Numbered from the stretch's first letter, positions 7,918-16,207 are shown. The stretch is DNA of 64,000 nt from JASLCR01 sp964619585 (GCA_964619585.1 CAZUCO010000003.1:1-64000), one strand, 5' to 3'. Translations and numbers: made by a program. Notes: a model not told the origin generated them from the letters alone.

Positions 7918-10782
7918 CTATCTGTCATTAAGTTTCACAGAAACTTCACTTTGATGGCTCCCATTTACATCTCGTAACTGTAAACGATCCGGAGATGAAG
8001 ATGGGTGTGGCTGTTCTACCGCGCGCATAGCTGGGGGTTGCGACGATGGGAATGGTGATGGAGGCTGATTATTCACTGGTGTAGCCGGTGGCCCAAAGAC
8101 AGGCGAAGAAGTAGTAGGAGTCATGGGAGTAGTAGCTGTTTGAGGCTGGCCCTGCACTGGTTGCATTGTAGGACTTTGCTGAGGCTGCTGACCAACAGGT
8201 GTTCCTCCTAATTGTTGACGCTTAGCGAGCCACTCGTCAAGGAAAGAAGAGCCCGATGATTTACCGCCGCTAGGAGTAGCGAACCCGCCACTACCGGCCT
8301 GCTTTAAACGATCTGCCTTGGCCTTATCAGCCGCACCAAGTCGATCAAATATATCTTTTTCTACTACTGCTCTTGGCTTGCCGTATTTTGCTGCGGACAG
8401 TCTCTTGAGAGCATCAGTAAGCTGCAAGTTGGTATCCCCCATCGGTGCTATCCATGACATGCTAAATGGCGCAGAAGGCACATTATTAATCATGACACTT
8501 GTGATAGATTGGTGATTTGGTAGCTTTGTAAGATCTTCGGCGTCAAACACGGGCGAGAATTTCTTGATCATAATTTCCGCATCAGTGATACCAATTCGAC
8601 CACAGATGACTGTTCCGACGTTACCAATAATCGCTTCACGAATCTTATCGGTAAGCTGTGTCATAAACTGGTTTCCCATAATAAGGTTCAACCGATATTT
8701 TCGCGCCTCAGAAAGAATCGACTCGAAACTTTCAGTAGCAAAATTCTGGAACTCGTCGACATACAGAGAAAAATCGACACGTTCATTCTCCGGTATGTTC
8801 GCACGTCCCATTGCAGCCGCCTGAAACTTCATGATGAAAATAATACCAAGCAGCTTTGAGTTAAGTTCTCCCATGCGACCTTTTGATAGATTAACAAGAA
8901 GAATTTTTTTGTTGTCCATAATATCGCGTAGATTAAACCCAGACTTAGTCTGACCGATCACATTACGCATCGCGTCATTACTGATAAACGGACCGAACTT
9001 TGAGACTACCCAGGATATCACTTCTCCTGCCTCATTTGATCGCTGTGATGCAGGGAATTCTTTTGTCCAAAAATCGAGCACGGTTTGATCAGTGACATAC
9101 TTTAGCTTACTCTTTACGAATTCTTGATCAATCAGACATTTTGGAATATCGACAAAGGTACCACCAGCTGGATCACTCATGAGAAGTAGTGCACAGTTGC
9201 GGAAGATATGCTCCAGTCGAGGACCAACAATTCCTGTATGTCCCGGGTCGTATAATCCATAGAGCATATTAATCGCCTCCTGGACCAGGAAGTCTTTTTG
9301 ATCAGGATGATCAAACTCAAACATATTGAGCCCTATAGGATTATCCATATCACCTGGATTGAAGTAAATAATGTCTTCGACCCGCTCTTTTGGTACTTTA
9401 CCGAGTAGTGTCTCCACAGAGTCACCGTGTGGGTCAACAAAAGCAAAACCCTTACCATCCATCATGTCTTGATAGGCAAGATTTTCAAGAAGAACTGACT
9501 TACCTGTACCCGTCTGACCAATTATATAGGTGTGGCGACGACGATCGTTGGTTGAGAGGCGAATCGGCTTCTTTGTCCCACGAAATTCGTTGTACCCAAG
9601 TAAGAAACCTTCATCCATCAGGTCAGTCGGACCATCAACTTGCTTCGAAAGTTGTCGCTGCACCTGAGAAGTTGAGATGCTCGACTGTTCTGGAAGATGA
9701 AAGATGGTTGCAAGCTCAACAGTGTTGAGGATATTGCTATTTACGCCCTGAGGAAAGAAGCGAAAGATGTATGATGTGACAAGCTCCTCAATATTACGCG
9801 ATACAGCGAACTTGAAGCCGTTGTATGTCGCCGAATCAAACAGAGAGAAAGCCGATACCACGTTTTTCAACAGGGTCTGTGATCGTACTGAAGTATTAGA
9901 TGATACAACGACGCGAATCAATACTTCATAGCCTGGGTACCGTGTCTTCTCTTCAATCGCCTCCACTTTTGCACGCTCTAATGAGGTAAGCTGCTTGTCC
10001 TCTGGCTTGTCTTTACTATCGCCACTTGTTTCAGGTGGTTTCCAGAGTGCCTCCATAATGTCTTTCGGTGCTAGAAATGCTGCAAAACCTGATTTCTTAC
10101 TCTTACCTTTTGTAATCTTCTCTGCCTCAGATATTGAGCGCTTTGACCAAGCATCATTAGCTGGTCGAAGAAGAATCTGCACACCTATCCCATCTTCTCT
10201 GCCTGCCGCTGACAGTGCATTAAGTAGCGCACGACTGGCATCACGCTTGGATTCCTGATAGGTAGCAATCGGGTAGAATGCCTCTTTCTTAAGGGTAAAC
10301 TCGCCTCCGATAGTACCACTGATTTTTCCCACCTCACTAAAGATAGTATGCTCTTCAACTTCTTCAAGCCTTGCCGAAGGATATGCAGCAGCAACAGCCT
10401 GGCGAACGACATCAATAAGAACAACCGGAACAACAGCATAGTAATATACGAGACCATCACGAGCTACTATCTCGAAGGAGACATGACGCTGGCCATACAC
10501 CTTTGTTTTGAAGCCTTTTGTTGCAGTACTGGCAATGATGTTATACATCACCTGAGCTTGAGAGAGCAGTTCCTCGGTTAAGTCGCGCTGGTCGCGCCCT
10601 CCAGATTCGGTATCATCACTTGATGGAGGCAAATGAATGATCATCGGCACCATTTTTAGTCCGCGCTCATAATTCTTTGCCTCACGCAGACTACGTCGGA
10701 AGAGCATATAGAGAACAAAGGCAGCAACCACAATAAATAGCACTGCAACGATAGTGGTACTTACGATCACCCCCACATTCAT
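7918..10782 (-). CDS. VirD4/TraG-like type IV secretion or DNA-transfer ATPase
   Basis: 954 aa. One N-terminal membrane helix (about 5-27) is followed by a ~380-residue domain and a RecA-like motor with Walker A GQTGTGKS at 422-429. A Walker B-type LYVDEFQNF lies near residue 665, followed by QFMTQL and EAIIGNVGT blocks typical of TraD/TraG/VirD4 and HerA-like ATPases. The tail from about 850 is Pro/Gln/Ser-rich and disordered. Such ATPases couple ATP hydrolysis to moving DNA or protein across membranes. No relaxase or other VirB genes are adjacent, so this may be a stand-alone conserved system rather than part of a conjugative element. It follows the 136-aa gene by 16 nt. Confidence 0.75.
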   Translation of the reverse strand: MNVGVIVSTTIVAVLFIVVAAFVLYMLFRRSLREAKNYERGLKMVPMIIHLPPSSDDTESGGRDQRDLTEELLSQAQVMYNIIASTATKGFKTKVYGQRHVSFEIVARDGLVYYYAVVPVVLIDVVRQAVAAAYPSARLEEVEEHTIFSEVGKISGTIGGEFTLKKEAFYPIATYQESKRDASRALLNALSAAGREDGIGVQILLRPANDAWSKRSISEAEKITKGKSKKSGFAAFLAPKDIMEALWKPPETSGDSKDKPEDKQLTSLERAKVEAIEEKTRYPGYEVLIRVVVSSNTSVRSQTLLKNVVSAFSLFDSATYNGFKFAVSRNIEELVTSYIFRFFPQGVNSNILNTVELATIFHLPEQSSISTSQVQRQLSKQVDGPTDLMDEGFLLGYNEFRGTKKPIRLSTNDRRRHTYIIGQTGTGKSVLLENLAYQDMMDGKGFAFVDPHGDSVETLLGKVPKERVEDIIYFNPGDMDNPIGLNMFEFDHPDQKDFLVQEAINMLYGLYDPGHTGIVGPRLEHIFRNCALLLMSDPAGGTFVDIPKCLIDQEFVKSKLKYVTDQTVLDFWTKEFPASQRSNEAGEVISWVVSKFGPFISNDAMRNVIGQTKSGFNLRDIMDNKKILLVNLSKGRMGELNSKLLGIIFIMKFQAAAMGRANIPENERVDFSLYVDEFQNFATESFESILSEARKYRLNLIMGNQFMTQLTDKIREAIIGNVGTVICGRIGITDAEIMIKKFSPVFDAEDLTKLPNHQSITSVMINNVPSAPFSMSWIAPMGDTNLQLTDALKRLSAAKYGKPRAVVEKDIFDRLGAADKAKADRLKQAGSGGFATPSGGKSSGSSFLDEWLAKRQQLGGTPVGQQPQQSPTMQPVQGQPQTATTPMTPTTSSPVFGPPATPVNNQPPSPFPSSQPPAMRAVEQPHPSSSPDRLQLRDVNGSHQSEVSVKLNDR

Positions 10783-10798
10783 CGATTTTCCCCTGCTA

Positions 10799-11209
10799 CT
10801 ATGAGCTTCCTATTTCTTTGCCGTAACGTTTCTTCAAGTAGTCAATTTGCAGCTTACCCACTTCTCTTTCTTGTTTGTGGGGATCATTACGAGTTGACTC
10901 AATGATCTTCTTCGCTTTATCAACCCACTCCTTCTCAATCACATCCTCATCGGCAGCGATTGCTGGCGTATCGTCATCAGTTGCCGCCCCATCATTGTCA
11001 GTCACAGAAGGGATTGGGGCTTGCACGGGAGTAGGCAGTTGCGTCTGAGCTGGAGGAGTTGAGGCAGGCTGCACTTCCTGAGTACGCTCTGGAGATACGC
11101 CTTGGCGCTCTGGAGCACCCTGCGGCAACCGATCACCTCCAGCTGGTTGCGGTATCTCGACAGGAGTCGGCATCTGCTCAAATGATTGCGATGGAGATTT
11201 TGGTTCCAT
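10799..11209 (-). CDS. Hypothetical proline-rich small protein upstream of VirD4-like ATPase
   Basis: 136 aa, not recognised. The N-terminal ~70 residues are rich in Pro, Gln and Thr. An acidic stretch (about 72-88) follows. The C-terminal ~45 residues are a charged helix (KEWVDKAKKII ... QIDYLKKRYGKEI). No membrane segment or signal peptide. It sits 16 nt upstream of the ATPase gene on the same strand, so it may be an accessory or adaptor of that motor; this is inferred from position only. Confidence 0.55.
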   Translation of the reverse strand: MEPKSPSQSFEQMPTPVEIPQPAGGDRLPQGAPERQGVSPERTQEVQPASTPPAQTQLPTPVQAPIPSVTDNDGAATDDDTPAIAADEDVIEKEWVDKAKKIIESTRNDPHKQEREVGKLQIDYLKKRYGKEIGSS

Positions 11210-11251
11210 ATCTGTAATTATAGCATAATCGATTCTTTATAATCACACTAC

Positions 11252-11644
11252 TCACATACGTTTTTGAATATAAAATATACCTATGATAATCATCGCGATT
11301 ATCAACGCTATTTCGTACCAATGAACCTCCCCAACCGAACGAATAGCAATGAGAATAATCGGTGCCATTGCCACGATAGAAGCCATGTAGTATGACTTCA
11401 ACAGAGAGCGTGGCCAATTCGCCGGTACCATTCGCTTCAACCGTACGTGTTGGCCGAATATACGCCAAACACGATTTGACCAATAGATTATCCCGGTCGT
11501 TATACCAACAAACACTAGGTACAATAAAAAAAAGACGGCCAAAATGCCGCCTGGACCAGTCTTAGATGGACTGTATGCACTGACAAATCCGAGCAAAAGA
11601 ATTGCTGCAGCCAGAGTCACTACCGTTAATATTTTTCCAAACAT
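11252..11644 (-). CDS. Small four-helix membrane protein
   Basis: 130 aa, not recognised. Hydrophobicity suggests four membrane helices at about 5-23, 33-54, 85-102 and 109-126. A strongly basic loop (about 58-82, with RVWRIFGQHVRLKR) lies between helices 2 and 3. The gene is preceded by a gene-free ~600-nt region with a promoter and many hairpins on the same strand. A second possible promoter (TTGTCG, 18 nt, TATAGT) lies just before the ATG. A basic multi-pass protein immediately downstream of a large structured RNA resembles the layout of OLE RNA and its partner OapA in Firmicutes. That is an analogy, not a homology claim. Confidence 0.6.
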   Translation of the reverse strand: MFGKILTVVTLAAAILLLGFVSAYSPSKTGPGGILAVFFLLYLVFVGITTGIIYWSNRVWRIFGQHVRLKRMVPANWPRSLLKSYYMASIVAMAPIILIAIRSVGEVHWYEIALIIAMIIIGIFYIQKRM

Positions 11645-11659
11645 TACTTGCCCACTATA

Positions 11660-12174
11660 TCACCAAGGGAGCCTGAGCGACAAACCGTAAGTACCATAGT
11701 TGCGACATCCGCCACCGAATAAATATTTGGGCGCGTGCTTCTATGATGATCCGCCGCTCGAGACAACTGACCGCTCCAGCATGTGCTGGGGCAACTGATT
11801 GAAAGACATTCCGCTACTCGCGCCGAGCAGTATCATTACTATCATACCCATTGATAGATACTAAGGATTAGCTCAGCACGAGAGGTACTCGTACTTTCGA
11901 TGCTGACCAATATAGTCAGCTAACAGGCTCGACACCTAGATTTAGGCGAAGCCACGGTAACACCTCTGTTATACGAATGGTACAAATGAAGGTGCGTGGA
12001 TCCAGATTGGACCCATGTTGTTTTGTTTTTGTACTATTTGTTTATGTTTTGTGTGTTACCGGATTTTCCGTCTAAAGCTTGCTTGTTAAGTGCCGTAACT
12101 CAAGATGAGGTACTAGACGGTCAGTTATTGAATTGTTAAGGTGTCTTTTGCTTTTGTTTGTTTTTTAAAAGCTT
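11660..12174 (-). ncRNA. Candidate large structured noncoding RNA (~500 nt)
   Basis: No plausible gene lies between 11645 and 12289. On the minus strand a good promoter (12181-12209) would start a transcript near 12174. That transcript has A-rich unstructured linkers (about 12019-12053 and 12137-12170, the complement of the T-rich runs). Between the linkers are clear stems: 12068-12074 with 12114-12120 (7 of 7 bp), 11997-12003 with 12009-12015, 11958-11962 with 11967-11971, 11935-11938 with 11943-11946, 11874-11905 (long near-perfect hairpin), 11774-11780 with 11785-11791, and 11730-11735 with 11819-11824. Ends are approximate. It could instead be a very long leader of the downstream membrane-protein gene. 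No known RNA family recognised. Confidence 0.5.
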
Positions 12175-12180
12175 ACCCTT

Positions 12181-12209
12181 ACTCTAGCATAAGCACTTTT
12201 ACAGGTCAA
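12181..12209 (-). promoter_or_regulatory. Promoter of the candidate large ncRNA
   Basis: Minus strand: -35 TTGACC (12204-12209), a 17-nt spacer ending in TGC (extended -10), -10 TAGAGT (12181-12186). It has the same spacing and extended TGC as other strong promoters in this window. No gene starts for about 530 nt downstream. Confidence 0.6.
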
Positions 12210-12289
12210 TACCTGCGGCGTAAAAAATAGTTGTATCTTACACATTTTGTTTACATTTTTGTTTCATTAACAGATAATAATTATAATTT

Positions 12290-12964
12290 CTACAACGATG
12301 CTTTTAGTACTACATTAGTATCATCAAGCCATGTCTTTACATTGTGAGCGGCAGTCGCAACAGCCGATGGTATATGCTGAGGCGTACTCCACCCACGTTC
12401 AGCATACGTACTCAAGTTATAAAAGTCTTTTATCATAACTTTTGCTGTTTCGACGAGCCCATACTCTTCGTTGCAGTAGGTAGCGATGTCTCGCGGTGCC
12501 GAAAATGCGCTAAAGCTTACCCCTTTCCTCGGCCATTGCGCCTCAAAGGTTGCTACCGCTCGCCGTTCCATATAGGGTTTTGTTACAAGAACCATGGAAG
12601 AAACCTTCTCAAAGCCAGCATTGATGAGCATTTTATAAACGAACTGGGCATTCTCGCCCGTGTTTACCGCTTTGTCTTCAACCAAAACCTGGTCAATATC
12701 TATGCCCTGCTGTGCCATAGTAGCTACAAAATGTCTTGCTTCTGTCATTTCTGACCAATTTTTTAAATGAGGATTATGCGGTGCAGCCCCACCCGACACA
12801 ATCACGACCTTAAAATCATACTGCTTAACCAACTCGGCGGCAGTATACGCTACACGATCATCACGACAGCCAAGTACGACGAGCGCATCAGCACTATGTG
12901 AAGGCTTACCAAGCTTCATATAATCCCATACTATTTTTATATCTCGATCCATTGAAGCATTCAT
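12290..12964 (-). CDS. DUF218 / YdcF-like protein
   Basis: 224 aa from the chosen start. DUF218 fold: DALVVLGCRDDRV near residue 26, VVIVSGGAAPHNP near 59, ten residues of the EDKAVNTGEN block near 107 and the LVTKPYMERRA block near 136. E. coli YdcF binds S-adenosylmethionine and SanA-type relatives affect the envelope; the substrate is unknown here. The first in-frame ATG is at 12991, but TCGACA, 17 nt, TATGAT (12972-12977) overlaps that region. The ATG at 12964 lies 7 nt after the -10, so a leaderless mRNA starting there is more likely. Confidence 0.8.
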   Translation of the reverse strand: MNASMDRDIKIVWDYMKLGKPSHSADALVVLGCRDDRVAYTAAELVKQYDFKVVIVSGGAAPHNPHLKNWSEMTEARHFVATMAQQGIDIDQVLVEDKAVNTGENAQFVYKMLINAGFEKVSSMVLVTKPYMERRAVATFEAQWPRKGVSFSAFSAPRDIATYCNEEYGLVETAKVMIKDFYNLSTYAERGWSTPQHIPSAVATAAHNVKTWLDDTNVVLKASL

Positions 12965-13043
12965 AAGTCTCATCATACAACTGCAGTACAAATGTGTCGA
13001 TCAAATGGTGTATTTTTTACCGAAAAAATCTTCAAGAAAGTTA

Positions 13044-13072
13044 TTGACATAAACGTTTTCACGGCCTATTAT
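13044..13072 (+). promoter_or_regulatory. Consensus promoter of candidate sRNA
   Basis: Plus strand: -35 TTGACA (13044-13049), 17-nt spacer, -10 TATTAT (13067-13072). Near-perfect sigma-70-type promoter in a short intergenic gap with no open reading frame downstream on this strand; predicted start near 13079. Confidence 0.75.
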
Positions 13073-13078
13073 AGGGGT

Positions 13079-13172
13079 AGTCTCTGAGTAAAAAAATTAT
13101 ACAGGGACCAAAAATAAACATTGAATCAAAACTCCACAGAAAACAACCGTTCCTCGCAGGCGGTTGTTTTTT
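13079..13172 (+). ncRNA. Candidate small RNA (~95 nt)
   Basis: Bounded by a consensus promoter (13044-13072) and a strong intrinsic terminator (13141-13172). The RNA starts with a 7-bp hairpin, GTCTCTG (13080-13086) with CAGGGAC (13102-13108), around an A-rich loop. A single-stranded A-rich linker follows, then the terminator stem. No ATG-initiated frame is present. Its last bases overlap the 3' end of the convergent GH5 gene, so antisense action on that mRNA is possible, as is an independent trans-acting role. Confidence 0.6.
13141..13172 (+). terminator. Intrinsic terminator of the sRNA, also usable by GH5 gene
   Basis: Stem AAACAACCG (13141-13149) with CGGTTGTTT (13161-13169), 11-nt loop, followed by a T run on the plus strand. 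The A-rich left flank gives U residues on the minus strand, so it can also terminate the convergent glycoside hydrolase gene. Confidence 0.8.
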
Positions 13173-14151
13173 ATTGCAGTAAATCATGCATAGATCGATA
13201 ATCCCAGGCCCCCCACCCAGGCACTTTATATGACCAGTAGCTATGTGCCCACGCATGCTCATCAAATGTTCTGCGCTGCGTTGCGATATAGGCGGTCACC
13301 GCTCGTTCATCACGCATTGGGTGGCCAGTTGCACCACTCCACTCACCAACCATCACGGGTATACACTTTGCTACTTCACGTAATAGATCCTGCCAAGCCC
13401 TGCCCGCCACCACACTATACTCATCATCGCGTTTATTGCGATCTGCCCGTGAGTAAACCTGATAAAGATGCACGTCAAGAACGAGGCGCTCACCAAGATC
13501 CAACTTTGCCAGTCTTTTGGCCATCTTAAGAGGCCTGAACGCATCACTGACGATAATCTTTACCTCTGGATTAGTATATTTCTGAACGATACTGTAGGCC
13601 TCCCTATAGTAGTGTAATAGTCTACTGGGAAAGAGTGGCCATCGAGGCTCATTAATTACTTCTACCCCTATGAGGCTACGCTCACTACCGTACTTTTTAA
13701 CTAAATAGAGCAGGGTGTTGAGCGCCTGACGACGCTTAGATTTACGATATAGATGCACCTTCCCCGTTTCTCCGCTATGTGGCTCCCCGTTTTGCGAGCC
13801 CTGTAGGCCATGGAAATCCAGAATGACCCCCAAATGATGTGTCTCCGCCCATTCAAAAGCACTGCTCAGATAGTTCTCACCGTCAACAAAATCACTTGTT
13901 TCTTCAAACAGCCAATATCCTACCGGTAATCGTACAAAATCAAACCCTGCGGCAGCAATCCAGGCAAAATCTGCCTCTTGTATAAACTCGGATCTGTGTT
14001 GCTCGAGCCGCTTAATAGCTTCAGCCCTGCCGAGCTGCCGTACAAGTTCAGCCTCTCCGCTGCCTTCTACCCCTTCGAATAGCCCCGGAGTCATCCATCG
14101 CTCCGCCACGAGCCATCCACCGAGATTGATACCTTGTAATGCCTTTGTCAC
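13171..14151 (-). CDS. Glycoside hydrolase family 5 (exo-beta-1,3-glucanase-like)
   Basis: 326 aa, a complete (beta/alpha)8 enzyme. The N-terminus GINLGGWLVAERWMTPGLFE closely matches the start of yeast-type exo-1,3-beta-glucanases (GH5_9). The acid/base is Glu168 in VINEP and the nucleophile Glu270 in GEWSGA. No signal peptide or membrane helix is seen, so it should act in the cytoplasm unless exported another way. This suggests use of imported beta-glucan oligosaccharides or glycosides. Downstream of tmRNA on the same strand but separated by a terminator. Confidence 0.85.
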   Translation of the reverse strand: MTKALQGINLGGWLVAERWMTPGLFEGVEGSGEAELVRQLGRAEAIKRLEQHRSEFIQEADFAWIAAAGFDFVRLPVGYWLFEETSDFVDGENYLSSAFEWAETHHLGVILDFHGLQGSQNGEPHSGETGKVHLYRKSKRRQALNTLLYLVKKYGSERSLIGVEVINEPRWPLFPSRLLHYYREAYSIVQKYTNPEVKIIVSDAFRPLKMAKRLAKLDLGERLVLDVHLYQVYSRADRNKRDDEYSVVAGRAWQDLLREVAKCIPVMVGEWSGATGHPMRDERAVTAYIATQRRTFDEHAWAHSYWSYKVPGWGAWDYRSMHDLLQ

Positions 14152-14172
14152 CTCTTTAGTATACCCAAGAAA

Positions 14173-14195
14173 AAAAGCAGCCTAAAACTGCTTTT
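14173..14195 (-). terminator. tmRNA terminator
   Basis: Minus-strand hairpin with AAAAGCAG/CTGCTTTT arms (14173-14180 and 14188-14195) and a 7-nt loop, followed by a U run. It begins about 10 nt past the tmRNA CCA end, and the GH5 gene starts 22 nt further on. Confidence 0.85.
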
Positions 14196-14204
14196 AATAA
14201 TATC

Positions 14205-14598
14205 TGGTGGAGCTGCGGGGTACTGCCCCCCGGTCCGGTTGGTAACACATCATTCATCTACAGGCGTAGTTATCTTTAAAATTACTGGTCTCACCTCGAG
14301 AGATAACCAAAATAGCAAGGGTCAGTCTATGGATTAACGTCACAGGTGCACTCCACAGCGATACACCTATCGAGTCATATCAATATGACACTTCCTTAAG
14401 TGCTATATGACGTCGCACAGGAAGCGGTCATAGCAACTAGGCTACAACTGGCGCAAAAGCGGCACGTGGTGCAAATGCACTCGCCACAAACGCTTTTACT
14501 TTAGCAAATGGTTTTGCAATTAAATAACTGTTTACGTCAGCAAGTCGACCCGCCGAATGATCTGTTAATGTCCAATCGTCGAAAGCTATATCAGCCCC
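14205..14598 (-). ncRNA. ssrA: tmRNA (one-piece)
   Basis: 394 nt. The 5' end GGGGCTGATATAGCTTTCGAC and 3' end CCCCGCAGCTCCACCA pair into a 7-bp acceptor stem with an encoded CCA and T arm. The tag frame (14517 down to 14437) starts at a GCA resume codon, just after GTAAACAGTTATTTAATT, which aligns with the B. subtilis pre-tag region. It encodes 26 residues beginning AKPFAKVK and ending AAFAPVVA, then TAG. The tag is unusually long and basic and ends in VVA rather than LAA. It rescues stalled ribosomes and marks products for proteolysis. Pseudoknot segments follow the tag. Confidence 0.93.
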
Positions 14599-14652
14599 GT
14601 GAATTACCTTATAATTGTAGCAAATTTTACTGCTTTTTTCCAGTGCATACCG

Positions 14653-14658
14653 TATACT
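14653..14658 (+). promoter_or_regulatory. -10 box 6 nt before comM ATG (leaderless)
   Basis: TATACT at 14653-14658 leaves AAAATT before the ATG at 14665. Transcription should start at or next to the A of the ATG, and no Shine-Dalgarno sequence is present. This decides the comM start against the earlier in-frame GTG at 14599. Confidence 0.6.
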
Positions 14659-14664
14659 AAAATT

Positions 14665-16182
14665 ATGTCAAAGGTAGCTCGAGTTATTTCCGTAGCTCCG
14701 ATCGGCTTCGAAGGAAGCATCATCGATGTTGAAAGTGACATAAAACGTGGCTTACCTTCACTCCAGATCGTCGGCATGGGCAACAAAGCTATTGAGGAGG
14801 CCAAGGAGCGAGTTCGTAGCGCAGTTACTAATTCTTTGCTCGACTTCCCACCTCAAAAGATTATCATCAACCTGGCGCCTGCTGAACTTCCCAAAGATGG
14901 CTCAGCTTATGATTTACCTATTGCTTTAGCCATTCTTGTTTCAAGCGGTCAACTCAACCAAGAACAGGTCAACGCCGCTGTCTTTGTTGGTGAATTATCC
15001 CTCGATGGTGCACTCCGACCTATAAGAGGCGTGATATCAATCGCTGAGACAGCACGAAAAACTGGCATTACAAAAGTATTTATGCCGAAAGAAAATGCCG
15101 AGCAAGCCTCATTGATTGAAGGAATTGAGATCGTCCCCGTAACATCACTTAGCCAGCTCTTCCTGCATCTTAAACAAGAGCAGATTATCACCCCTGCGGC
15201 CACTCGTCCTCATAGCGAGACGCCCCCTACTGGAGGGCCCCTTATTGATGATGTCCACGGACAAGAACAAGCAAAACGAGCCATACTTATTGCTGCAGCT
15301 GGCCGGCACAACATACTATTAACAGGCCCTCCAGGCTCAGGTAAGACAATGCTGGCCAACACGCTCACGTCTCTTCTACCGCCACTATCAAACAGCGAGA
15401 AGGTCGCAGTCACCAAGCTACACAGTCTTGCAGGAAACGTCGTTGGTGACATCATCACCACTCGACCATTTCGGAGCCCGCATCACACTTCGAGTCAAGT
15501 TGCACTGATAGGCGGCGGTGCTCGACCAAAGCCAGGTGAGATAAGTCTGGCACACCTTGGTGTGCTTTTTCTTGATGAGATTCCAGAATACCCACGCAGC
15601 AGTCTCGAGGCGCTAAGGCAGCCGCTTGAGGATAAGCAGATCTCAATCAGTCGTGCAAATGGTCATGTGCACTATCCGGCAGACTTCATGCTTGTTGCTA
15701 CAATGAATCCATGTCCTTGTGGATTCTTTGGTGACGCCACTAAAGAATGCCAGTGTAGCTCTACACAGATAATCTCTTACCAACGTAGGCTGTCCGGCCC
15801 TCTGATGGATCGCATCGATCTTGTCATACCAGTTGAGCGAGTAGTCACTCACACTCTCCTTGATCGCGAGCCATCGACTAATTCACAACACATATACTTC
15901 CAAGAGTTGCTCAACAAGGCAGTTTTGGCTCAGAATAACAGGTATAGCCGTGATGATTTTTACAACAATAATCTGTCTTCACGAGATATCAAGCGACGCA
16001 TTTCCCTCTCAAGCTCGGTACAAGATCTCTTAAATGATGCCGCGGAGAAGCTCAATATTAGTGCGCGAAGTTACTTCAAGATTATCAAGGTAGCTCAAAC
16101 AATTGCCGATCTCGATGGCACTGGTATTATCGCCAAAAAACACATTGCTGAAGCCCTACAATACCGCTCCATGACCTCTTGA
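14665..16182 (+). CDS. comM: ComM/YifB-family AAA+ ATPase (Mg-chelatase-like)
   Basis: 505 aa. The N-terminal Lon-like domain starts VISVAPIGFEGSIIDVE. The central AAA+ module has Walker A GPPGSGKT, Walker B LLFLDEIPEY-like, and a characteristic zinc-type CPCGFFGD...C motif in the Mg-chelatase subfamily insert. A C-terminal helical domain follows. ComM is a hexameric branch-migration helicase that helps integrate DNA taken up by transformation, which fits the type IV pilus genes in this window. The start is chosen from the -10 box 6 nt upstream. Its stop codon overlaps the infC operon promoter. Confidence 0.93.
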   Translation: MSKVARVISVAPIGFEGSIIDVESDIKRGLPSLQIVGMGNKAIEEAKERVRSAVTNSLLDFPPQKIIINLAPAELPKDGSAYDLPIALAILVSSGQLNQEQVNAAVFVGELSLDGALRPIRGVISIAETARKTGITKVFMPKENAEQASLIEGIEIVPVTSLSQLFLHLKQEQIITPAATRPHSETPPTGGPLIDDVHGQEQAKRAILIAAAGRHNILLTGPPGSGKTMLANTLTSLLPPLSNSEKVAVTKLHSLAGNVVGDIITTRPFRSPHHTSSQVALIGGGARPKPGEISLAHLGVLFLDEIPEYPRSSLEALRQPLEDKQISISRANGHVHYPADFMLVATMNPCPCGFFGDATKECQCSSTQIISYQRRLSGPLMDRIDLVIPVERVVTHTLLDREPSTNSQHIYFQELLNKAVLAQNNRYSRDDFYNNNLSSRDIKRRISLSSSVQDLLNDAAEKLNISARSYFKIIKVAQTIADLDGTGIIAKKHIAEALQYRSMTS

Positions 16183-16207
16183 AACGGATAGACTAGTGTG
16201 ATATGAT
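16179..16207 (+). promoter_or_regulatory. Promoter of infC-rpmI-rplT operon
   Basis: -35 TTGAAA (16179-16184), 17-nt spacer, -10 TATGAT (16202-16207). The -35 box includes the comM stop codon. The transcript would carry a leader of about 55 nt before infC. Confidence 0.75.

Noticed and set aside
11872..12110. Short stretches resembling the 3' end of 23S rRNA (ACGAGAGG near 11878, CTCAAGATGAGG near 12100)
   Set aside because: The sarcin-ricin loop is nearly invariant (AGTACGAGAGGACC) and does not match. The intervening sequence does not fit 23S helices, and no other 23S segment is present.
14599..14664. 22-residue N-terminal extension of ComM from the GTG at 14599
   Set aside because: It overlaps the tmRNA promoter region, is not conserved in the family, and the -10 box sits inside it 6 nt before the better ATG.
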